A stretch of 64,000 nucleotides of DNA. Origin: Labilithrix sp. GTDB taxonomy: Bacteria; Myxococcota_A; Polyangia; Polyangiales; Polyangiaceae. The stretch is from contig JAHBWE010000004.1 of the NCBI GenBank assembly GCA_019637155.1, positions 434,001 to 498,000 on the forward strand. Direction: 5' to 3'. This document shows positions 57,654-64,000 of this stretch, piece after piece (the stretch's first letter is position 1; every line of letters starts with the position of its first letter). Under the pieces are notes generated by a model. The model had not been told where the DNA came from and ran no database searches. It saw only the letters and a list, made by a program, of their open reading frames with translations. The translations under genes and the position numbers were made by a program.

Positions 57654-58112
57654 ATGACGATGAACGCGTTCCTTCCCGTTCAGGCCATCAGCGCCGAGGA
57701 CCACGCCGACGCGCTGCTCGAGCTCGCCTTTCTCGTCACCGCCGCCGACGGCAAGCTCGCGAAGGAAGAGGCGGACGCCTTCCGCGAGCTCGTCGCCCGC
57801 GTGCGAGGCAAGGCCGCGAGCGACGACGAGCTAGGTGCGCTCTACACCAAGTTCACGAAGGCGCTCGACGGCACCTCGTGCATCGACCGCGTGAAGCTCG
57901 TCGCGCCGAAGCTCCCCGCCGATCTCCGCGAGGCGGCCTTCCGCGTCGCGATGGCGCTCGCGCTCATCGATCGCGACGCGAGCCCGCAAGAGGACGCCCT
58001 CATCGACGTGCTCTTCCACTCGCTCGGCCTCGACGAGGCGCGCGCGGAGGAGGTCGCGAAGGAGGTGCGCGTCGCGCTCAGTCCTCCGCTCGACTCGCCG
58101 CCGCCCGCCTAG
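57654..58112 (+). CDS. TerB-like domain protein
   Basis: The 152-residue product matches the helical TerB family (LLELAFLVTAADGKLAKEEADAF, then a second half LALIDRDASPQEDALIDVL). These proteins occur in stress and tellurite gene sets, and often bind divalent metal through the Asp-Gly-Lys loops. TAACCT (57641-57646) ends 7 nt before the ATG. The last 35 bp overlap the LysR-HTH gene on the other strand. Confidence 0.75.
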   Translation: MTMNAFLPVQAISAEDHADALLELAFLVTAADGKLAKEEADAFRELVARVRGKAASDDELGALYTKFTKALDGTSCIDRVKLVAPKLPADLREAAFRVAMALALIDRDASPQEDALIDVLFHSLGLDEARAEEVAKEVRVALSPPLDSPPPA

Positions 58113-58356
58113 CCGCGTCGCTCGCCTCGTCGACCGCGCGGAGGATCTGCCGCGCGCGCCCGAGGAACGCCTCGCCCGAAGGGAGGAGCTTCATCCCGCG
58201 CGGCGTCCGCGTGAAGAGCGGGGTGCCGATCTCGTCCTCGAGCGCGCGGATCTGCCGGCTGACCGGCGGCTGCGCGACGCGGAGCCGAGACGCGGCGCGC
58301 CCGACGTTGCCTTCCTCCGCCACCACCACGAAATAACGAATCTGCGCGAGGCTCAC
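58078..58356 (-). CDS. LysR-type DNA-binding domain only
   Basis: Ninety-two residues that contain a full LysR winged helix (IRYFVVVAEEGNVGRAASRL, QPPVSRQIRALEDEIGTPLF) and linker helix but no effector-binding domain; normal LysR proteins have about 300. The gene overlaps TerB at its 3' end, so it may be a truncation, or a genuine small regulator that heterodimerises with full LysR proteins. TATGCT (58363-58368) ends 6 nt before the GTG, so expression is likely. Confidence 0.7.
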   Translation of the reverse strand: MSLAQIRYFVVVAEEGNVGRAASRLRVAQPPVSRQIRALEDEIGTPLFTRTPRGMKLLPSGEAFLGRARQILRAVDEASDAARRAAASRAED

Positions 58357-58421
58357 CCCTCCAGCATACCAAATCGGTATTGGACGCTCGCGCCTCGCGC
58401 CCGCATCTTTCGTGCGGAGCG

Positions 58422-59186
58422 ATGGCGATCGAGATCCTGAGCGCGGCGGAGATCGCGAAGATGAGGCGCGCGGGCCGCGTCGCGGCGGAGACGCTGGCCT
58501 ACGTCGGCGAGCGCATCCGCCCGGGCATCACGACCGGCGAGATCGAGCGCTGGGTGCGGGAGGACACCGCCCGACGCGGCGGCAAGCCGAGCCAGCTCGG
58601 CTACAAGGGCTTCCCCGCCGCGGTGTGCACGAGCCGGAACGAGGTCGTGTGCCACGGCATCCCGCGCGCCGACGAGCTCCTCGTCGACGGCGACATCGTG
58701 AACGTCGACGTCACGACGAACCTCGACGGCTACCACGGCGACACGTCCGCGACGTTCATCGTCGGCGACGCGAAGCCCGCCGCGCGACGGCTCGTCGAGG
58801 CCGCCCGCCGCTGCCGCGACGCCGGCATCGCGGTGGTGCGCGAGGGCGCCCGCCTCGGCGACATCGGCGCCGCGATCGAGGAGCAAGCGCGCAAGGACGG
58901 CGTGACGGTGGTGACGGAGCTCGGCGGCCACGGCATCGGCCGCAAGATGCACCTCGATCCGCACGTGAGCCACACCGGCAAGCGCGGCACCGGCATCCGC
59001 CTCAAGGCCGGGATGGCGATCACGATCGAGCCGATGATCAACGAGGGCCGCCCCGACGTGGAGTTCCTCGACGACGGCTGGACTGTGCTGACCGCCGACC
59101 GCAAGCTCTCGGCGCAGTGGGAGCACACCGTGATCGTGACCCCAACCGGCTACGAGCTCACCACGCTGCTCGCCGATTCTAGATGA
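58422..59186 (+). CDS. map: Methionine aminopeptidase, type I
   Basis: Removes the initiator Met. It has 254 residues. Metal ligands: NVDVTTNLDGYHGDTS (two Asp), HGIGRKMHLDP (His), TIEPMINEG (Glu) and WEHTVIVT (Glu). This is the short bacterial type I form without an extra zinc-finger. ATG 58422 is the natural family start. It converges on the broken LRR gene with an 8-bp overlap. Confidence 0.95.
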   Translation: MAIEILSAAEIAKMRRAGRVAAETLAYVGERIRPGITTGEIERWVREDTARRGGKPSQLGYKGFPAAVCTSRNEVVCHGIPRADELLVDGDIVNVDVTTNLDGYHGDTSATFIVGDAKPAARRLVEAARRCRDAGIAVVREGARLGDIGAAIEEQARKDGVTVVTELGGHGIGRKMHLDPHVSHTGKRGTGIRLKAGMAITIEPMINEGRPDVEFLDDGWTVLTADRKLSAQWEHTVIVTPTGYELTTLLADSR

Positions 59187-59699
59187 TGTCGGCGCGCGGG
59201 AAGTGTTGCCGGATCGCAGCGGTCCCGGCCTCGTCGACCGAGCAACGATGGACCGCGAGCGACGCGAGGTGCGGGAGGTCCGGGGCGGCGAGCATCGCGT
59301 CGACGCCGGCTTCGAGGAGCGAGCATCGCCTCAGCTGGAGCTTCGCCAGCGCCGGCAGGCGGAGGTCCGCGAACGACCCGTCGACGACGAAGTGCCCGAG
59401 GCGCAGCTCCTCGAGCGCTCCGAGGTCGAGGCGCGTGAGCGGAGCGAGCGGGTGGCGCAGCGGGACATGCTCGGCTGGGTCGCGCTCGGCGCACCGCACG
59501 TCGAGCTCGAGGCGCAGCTCCGTCAGCCGGCGCGAAGGCAGCCTCTCGGCGGGTCGCAGCGTTCGATGAGGTGGTCGGCGAAGACGACGCGCGGTCCGTC
59601 GTCGTCGGGCGCGGCGGTGATCGCCTCGAGGAAAGGGACGTCGTCCTGCTGCCCGGTCCACTTCGAGCGACTGAGCGGCCGCTTCGGCTCTCTCGTCAC
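59179..59699 (-). pseudogene. TIGR02996-like/LRR gene broken by a frameshift
   Basis: A GTG at 59699 opens a frame with FLEAITAAPDDDGPRVVFAD and HLIERCDPPRG, typical of the short repeat-companion domain (TIGR02996) that precedes leucine-rich repeats in myxobacteria. The frame stops soon after (CLRAG). In another frame the text continues with LTELRLELDV, LTRLDLGALEELRLGHF, LPALAKLQLRRCSLLEAGV and HLASLAVHRCSVDEAG, which are leucine-rich repeats. A single frameshift near 59540 would join them. Upstream the gene has no other match, so it is a small, decayed LRR gene. Confidence 0.75.
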
Positions 59700-59708
59700 C
59701 TGCTTGGA

Positions 59709-60701
59709 TCAGAGCCCGCGATCGCGGAGGAACGTCACGAGGTCGGCGTAGAAGTCGAGGTGGCTCCAGCGGTTGCCGGCGCCGGCGGGGCCGCCGAAGA
59801 GCTGGCCGATCTCGTCGAAGTGATCGGCGGGGACGCAGCCGAGGAAGGTGCCCCACCGCGCGCTCTCGACGAGGACGAGGCCGTCGTTCGGCGCGCCGGA
59901 CCAGCCCGAGAGGAGGAGCTGCGGCACTTTGAGGAGCACCTCGGTCGTGTCGCGGGTGTCGTTCCACTTCGCGATCCACGGGGGCGCGTCGTTCGTCTTG
60001 CACGCGTCGCCGCCGAGCGAGCTCGCGGTGCGGCCGGTGACGGACCAGTAGGGGATGCCGGGGACGTTGGGGTAGTCGCGGTTGAACCGCGCGATGTTCG
60101 TGCTCGAGAACTGCCGGAACGACTGGACGATCGAGGTGTCGCGCCCGATCTGGTCCCACAGCGGCGCGCCGAGGATGCGCACGAAGCCGTCGAACGCCCA
60201 CGACGTGAACGGGTTGTCGATGAGCTCGAAGTGATCGGAGAGCGGCGTGCCGTGATGCGGCGTCGCGAACGTGACGACGGACGCGACGAGGTCGGGCCGT
60301 TCGTGCGCGACGTACCGCGCGTCGAGCCCGCCCTGCGAGTGCCCGATGATGTTCACCTTCCGCGCGCCGGTCCGCCGCACGATCTCCTCGACGCGCGCCT
60401 GCAGCTGCTTGCCGCGATGAATCGAGTCGTTGAACGGATCGACCGTAGGCGTGAAGACGCGCGCCTCACCGCGGGCCGCGAGGTGCTCTTTGACGCCGTG
60501 GAAGTAGTTGATGAAGTCGATGCCGGCGAAGTCTTCGAACCCGAAGAAGCCATGCGCGAGGACGATCGGGTAAGGCGGGGCGGCGGGATCGGTCGCGGCC
60601 AGCTCCGTCGTCGCGGCCTCTTCGGCATCGACGGCGCACGCAGGCAGCGCGGCAGCGGCGAGCGCGATCGCGAGAGGCAGAGCGAGCCGGACGACCTTCA
60701 T
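59709..60701 (-). CDS. Secreted triacylglycerol lipase
   Basis: The 330-residue product has a lipoprotein-like signal (LPAC), then an alpha/beta-hydrolase: HGFFGFEDF (oxyanion residues, HG at 50-51), nucleophile Ser122 in IIGHSQGGLDAR, GAPNDGLVLVESARWG (Asp) and a late HLDFYADL His. This is family I lipase (Pseudomonas-like), acting on long acylglycerols outside the cell. No foldase gene is adjacent. TAAGGC lies 6 nt before the ATG. Confidence 0.85.
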   Translation of the reverse strand: MKVVRLALPLAIALAAAALPACAVDAEEAATTELAATDPAAPPYPIVLAHGFFGFEDFAGIDFINYFHGVKEHLAARGEARVFTPTVDPFNDSIHRGKQLQARVEEIVRRTGARKVNIIGHSQGGLDARYVAHERPDLVASVVTFATPHHGTPLSDHFELIDNPFTSWAFDGFVRILGAPLWDQIGRDTSIVQSFRQFSSTNIARFNRDYPNVPGIPYWSVTGRTASSLGGDACKTNDAPPWIAKWNDTRDTTEVLLKVPQLLLSGWSGAPNDGLVLVESARWGTFLGCVPADHFDEIGQLFGGPAGAGNRWSHLDFYADLVTFLRDRGL

Positions 60702-60902
60702 GCCGGCGCCTTATGTGCTCGGCCACAGCCTTTGCGTCAAGCCACGCGCAACGAAAGACGCGTCGGGGACACATTGCGCAACTCGCGCAGAAACCGGGCT
60801 CGCACATGGCGATGCGGTCGACGATGGCGCGGCGTTCGTGCCGTCGTCGCTGACGTGGTGAGGCATCCGGCGAGGATGTCCGGCTTCATTGGCGCCGCGC
60901 GT

Positions 60903-60985
60903 TTTTTCTGGGCCTCACCACGAGCATCCGGCCGTTGGCTACGCCTTTGGTCAGGGGCGCTGGCAGGATCTGCCGTTCGCCACGT
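60903..60985 (+). repeat. Dispersed repeat, copy A
   Basis: About 83 bp (GAGCATCCGGCCGTTGGCTA core) near 90% identical to copy B on the other strand at 61778-61862. The 359-bp gap from 60702 to 61060 holds this repeat and nothing else I recognise. Confidence 0.75.
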
Positions 60986-61060
60986 CGCATCCCGGCGGGC
61001 CCGACACGCCCAGCTCGCGAGCACCGCCGTGTCCGCTCGCGCGGCTCGAGCTTGTCACGA

Positions 61061-61720
61061 TCATCCTTTGTGTCGGGCAGATCGCTTGTCGGCTTCGGCT
61101 TCGGGCGATTGGAGCGAAGAGGTTGCGGGGGCCTCGCTTTCGGCGCTTGGGGGCTCCGTTCCTGCTACGCGGTACCTCGAGCTTGCGCGGCGGGCTTGGT
61201 CGAGTGTGTCGTTGAGGAGGGTCGTGGCGAGCTCGATGTGGTCTCTCGGTGCGCGGCCGAAGAGGGCCTTGTTCGAGCCTCGGAGCGTGACCACGATGCC
61301 GTCGAGATCGATCGGCACGTGGAGGCGGGGGCCGCTGCGGGTGATGAGGACGATCTTCCACTCCTCTTGGTCGGGGGTCGGTTCGACGGCGAACGTGTCG
61401 ATGTCTGCGAGCAGGTGCTCGAATCGCTCGCCGGGAGGCATGGGGCCTACGCGACAGGCGAAGCGGCCGCCCTCGAAGCGTACGGTCGTCGTGTTCCGGA
61501 GAGCGCGGACGAAGAAGTAGGCGAACAGCGCGGCGCCGGCGAGGCCGGCGACGAGGAACGTCGTCGATATCGGCTTCGGCGAGGTGAGCTGCGGCAGGAG
61601 CAGGTTCCATAGGCACGCGAACGCGTGGAACCTCGCGCGTGACTTCCGCGAGCGGAAGCGTCCCCCCATCCCGTCCGCGTCCGGAATCCAGCGGACCGCG
61701 CGCGCGACGTCGTCGGACAC
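61061..61720 (-). CDS. Membrane protein of unknown function
   Basis: The 219-residue product has two membrane helices (around FHAFACLWNLLL and FLVAGLAGAALFAYFFV), then a soluble domain with TTVRFEGGRFACRVGPMPP, WKIVLITRSGPRLHVPIDLDG and HIELATTLLNDTL. Family not recognised; the beta-rich part could be a PH-like fold. It lies between dispersed repeat copies A and B. GTG start, tentative. Confidence 0.5.
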   Translation of the reverse strand: MSDDVARAVRWIPDADGMGGRFRSRKSRARFHAFACLWNLLLPQLTSPKPISTTFLVAGLAGAALFAYFFVRALRNTTTVRFEGGRFACRVGPMPPGERFEHLLADIDTFAVEPTPDQEEWKIVLITRSGPRLHVPIDLDGIVVTLRGSNKALFGRAPRDHIELATTLLNDTLDQARRASSRYRVAGTEPPSAESEAPATSSLQSPEAEADKRSARHKG

Positions 61721-61777
61721 GATCGCAGCCTACTGGATCGCGGGCCGCCACGCGCGTAGCGGGCTCGCCGGTGGTGC

Positions 61778-61862
61778 AGCGTAGCGAACGGCAGATCCCG
61801 CCAGCGCCCCAGACCAAAGGCGTAGCCAACGGCCGGATACTCGTGCGAGGCCAAAGAAAAAA
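61778..61862 (-). repeat. Dispersed repeat, copy B (inverted relative to A)
   Basis: Matches copy A and C in reverse orientation, so that A and B bracket the gene at 61061-61720 as an inverted pair, about 800 bp apart. Confidence 0.75.
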
Positions 61863-61896
61863 GACCACGCGATGAGGGGCACGCGACGTTGCGTGC

Positions 61897-61948
61897 GGTT
61901 GCTGCGAGAGGCTGCTGCGAGTGGCTGCCGCGAGTGGCTGCTACGAGA
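61897..61948. repeat. 13-bp tandem repeat, four units
   Basis: Units GGTTGCTGCGAGA, GGCTGCTGCGAGT, GGCTGCCGCGAGT, GGCTGCTACGAGA. The last unit contains the stop codon of mutS2 (61941-61943). Confidence 0.8.
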
Positions 61949-64000
61949 GCCAGGCGACGGTGACGCCGTCGCCGCCTTCGCCGGTGGTGCCGGCGCGGAA
62001 GTAGCGGACGTAGGGGCTCGACTTGAGCTCGCGGCGGATGGCCTCCTTCAGCGCGCCGGTGCCGTGGCCGTGCACGAGGAAGCAGACGCGGCGCTCGTCG
62101 TTGATGGAGCGATCGAGGAACGTGACCGCGAGCGACAGCGCGTCGTCGGTGCGGAGGCCGCGGAGGTCGCACGTGTTGTCGCTCGTCTGCACCGCCGCGT
62201 CGAGGCCGGGGGGATCGCCGCCCTTCGTGGGGGCGGCGGGCGCGGCGGCCTTTCGGCGTGGCTCGGACTCGGCGGTGATGGGACGCACTTCGGAAGGGTC
62301 GACGACGAGCTTCAGCGGGCCCGCTTGCACGCGGACCGCGCCGTCGGGGAGGACCTCGAGGACGTCGGCTTCGCCGCGGAGGCGCGTGACGAACACGCGG
62401 GCGCCCTTCTTCGGGAGGAACGCGGGCGCCGCCGACGCGACGGCGGGTGGGGCCGGCGTCGAGAGCTGCGCGGGATCGAGCGCGCCGCCGACGGCGACCT
62501 GCGCGGCGACGCGATCGATCGCGGCTTGCGCCTCCTTCGCGGCGGCGGCGTCGAGCTTCTTGCTCCGGAGCTTGGCTTGCGCCTCGCGGAGCTCTTCGCG
62601 CGCGCGGCGGACGGCGCCGAGGAGCGACTCTGCCTCCTTCGAGACGTGGCGGTGCTCGCGGTCCTTCGCCGCGCGGAGCTCGCCCTCGAGGGCGCGGCGC
62701 GTCTCCTCCGCTTCGCGCTCGCGTGTCTCCGCGGCGGCGCGCGCGAGCTCGAGGGCCGCGCGCTCGTCGTTCAGCTTCTTCACGACGCTCTCGAACTGGA
62801 CGTCCTCGCGCGTGAGGAAGCGCTCGGCGCGCTCGATGACCGTGCTCGGGAGCCCGAACGTCCGCGCGACCGCGAGCGCGCTCGAGCTGCCGGGGACGCC
62901 GACCGCGAGCTTGAAGGTGGGGCTCATCGTGGGGAGGTCGAAGCCCATCGACGCGTTCTGGAAGCGATCGTCGGCGAGCGCGAGCGCCTTCAGGCCTTCG
63001 TAGTGCGTGGTGACGACGACGGCGCCGCCGCGCGCGGTGAGGGAGTCGAGCATGCCGGCGGCGAGGGCCTCGCCTTCGCGCGGATCGGTGCCGCCCGCGA
63101 GCTCGTCGAGGAGGACGAGCGCGCCCGGCTGCGTGTCGTCGAGGATGCGGACGAGGTTCCGCACGTGCGCGCTGAAGGTGGAGAGGCTCTTCGTGAGACT
63201 CTGGTCGTCGCCGACGTCGGTGAGGACGACCTCGAAGATGCCGACCGCGCTGTCGTCGCCGCAGGGCACCGGGAGGCCGGCGCGGATCATGAGCGCGACG
63301 AGGCCCATCGTCTTCAGCGCCACGGTCTTGCCGCCGGCGTTGGGGCCGCTCACGACGACCGCGCCGCGCGCGGCGACGGCGAGGTTCGAGGGCACGACCG
63401 CGTCGAAGCGGAGGACGCCGTTCTTCTCGCTGTCGAGGAGGAGGAGCGGGTGGCGCGCGGCGCGGAGGTCGAGGCGCGCTTCGTCGACGACGTCGGGGAA
63501 GGCGAGGCGGAGGTCCTCCGCGAGGCGGGCGGTGGCGGCGCGGACGTCGGCGCGCGCGAGCGCCTCGATCGCGGCGATGACGCTCGGGAGCGACTCGCCG
63601 ATGCGGTCGGAGAGCTTCGTGTAGATTGCAATTTCTTCGCGTTGGACCTCGGCCTCGAGGACCTTGAGGCGGTTGCCCATCGGGATCACGGCGCGGGGCT
63701 CGACGAAGAGCGTGGCGCCGCTCGCGCTCGTCGCGTGGACGAGGCCGGGGAAGCGCTCGTGCGCGTCGGAGCGGACCGGCACGACGTAGCGGCCCTCGCG
63801 CTCGGTGACGAAGCGGTCCTGGATGATGCCCTCGTACTTCGACATGAAGTCGTCGAGGCGCGCGAGGAGGCGCTGCCGCGCGGTGTGGTACTCGCCGCGG
63901 AGCTCCTTCAGGCGCGGCGAGGCGCGATCGGAGAGGGTGCCGTCGGGGTCGAAGGCGGCGGCGAGCTCGTCCGCGAGCGCGTCGAGCGTGGGGTCGGTGG
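61941..64000 (-). CDS. mutS2: Endonuclease MutS2 (5' end outside the window)
   Basis: At least 686 residues, open through the window edge, where the frame reads DGTLSDRASPRLKELRGEYH, part of domain I. ATPase motifs are GPNAGGKTVALKT (Walker A) and LVLLDELAGGTDPREG (Walker B), followed by a long coiled coil, a KOW-like linker and the Smr nuclease domain (CDLRGLRTDDALSL, FLVHGHGTGALKEAIRREL). MutS2 limits homologous recombination and, in some bacteria, rescues collided ribosomes. It lacks the mismatch-recognition domain of MutS1. An internal ATG at 63845 is not the start. Confidence 0.95.
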   Translation of the reverse strand, partial: TDPTLDALADELAAAFDPDGTLSDRASPRLKELRGEYHTARQRLLARLDDFMSKYEGIIQDRFVTEREGRYVVPVRSDAHERFPGLVHATSASGATLFVEPRAVIPMGNRLKVLEAEVQREEIAIYTKLSDRIGESLPSVIAAIEALARADVRAATARLAEDLRLAFPDVVDEARLDLRAARHPLLLLDSEKNGVLRFDAVVPSNLAVAARGAVVVSGPNAGGKTVALKTMGLVALMIRAGLPVPCGDDSAVGIFEVVLTDVGDDQSLTKSLSTFSAHVRNLVRILDDTQPGALVLLDELAGGTDPREGEALAAGMLDSLTARGGAVVVTTHYEGLKALALADDRFQNASMGFDLPTMSPTFKLAVGVPGSSSALAVARTFGLPSTVIERAERFLTREDVQFESVVKKLNDERAALELARAAAETREREAEETRRALEGELRAAKDREHRHVSKEAESLLGAVRRAREELREAQAKLRSKKLDAAAAKEAQAAIDRVAAQVAVGGALDPAQLSTPAPPAVASAAPAFLPKKGARVFVTRLRGEADVLEVLPDGAVRVQAGPLKLVVDPSEVRPITAESEPRRKAAAPAAPTKGGDPPGLDAAVQTSDNTCDLRGLRTDDALSLAVTFLDRSINDERRVCFLVHGHGTGALKEAIRRELKSSPYVRYFRAGTTGEGGDGVTVAWLS

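Overview
The window is uniformly high-GC (roughly 70%) and densely coded. Many Cys-anchored lipoproteins carry long Ser- or Pro/Asp-rich linkers. There are also a Ser/Thr kinase with an FHA domain, several Uma2-family proteins, and a repeat-companion (TIGR02996-like)/LRR gene remnant. This mix suggests a myxobacterium (Myxococcota, class Polyangia, possibly Labilithrix-like). That assignment is an inference from gene style only; no rRNA is present.

Layout: 0.2-2.3 kb holds surface or envelope genes and an Uma2 remnant. At 2.5-3.8 kb is icd. The most interesting locus is 4.5-10.0 kb on the minus strand: a tightly overlapping five-gene operon with PEP mutase fused to a nucleotidyltransferase, phosphonopyruvate decarboxylase, a PhnW-type aminotransferase, a CDP-alcohol phosphatidyltransferase and a second nucleotidyltransferase. 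Together they read as a complete route from PEP to 2-aminoethylphosphonate (AEP), activation as CMP-AEP, and transfer to a lipid alcohol, i.e. a phosphonolipid (or related phosphonate conjugate) pathway. At 10.2-17.3 kb are secreted or surface enzymes (GH16-like, metallophosphoesterase, two tandem Notum/pectin-acetylesterase-like lipoproteins) and mdh. At 17.5-23.9 kb are an Ig-like lipoprotein, sucCD, envelope proteins and a phytoene-desaturase-like oxidoreductase. At 24-26.4 kb are ndk, dapD and dapE. At 26.4-33.3 kb are alaS and three Uma2 proteins. At 33.3-38.9 kb are two XRE regulators (one with an S24 peptidase), an M15-like peptidase, a kinase-FHA-degenerate GGDEF protein and envelope proteins. 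At 39-46.7 kb are purF, mvaB-like lyase, a structured RNA/terminator, a DUF192 protein, a cyclophilin and an RdgC apparently split into two genes. At 46.8-56.6 kb are a membrane protein, a 66-bp repeat array, a class III aminotransferase, glpK, a UPF0158 protein, a SurA-N-like protein, a CDF transporter and a BMP-family binding protein. At 56.7-64 kb are Uma2, TerB, a LysR-HTH-only protein, map, a frameshifted LRR gene, a lipase and the 3' part of mutS2.

Two window-wide patterns stand out. Many first genes of transcription units have a TANNNT hexamer ending only 6-8 nt before the start codon, which suggests frequent leaderless or near-leaderless mRNAs. There are also several repeat families and broken genes (Uma2 remnant, frameshifted LRR, decayed lipoprotein), pointing to local gene turnover between otherwise conserved housekeeping genes (TCA enzymes, lysine pathway, tRNA synthetase, purine synthesis).
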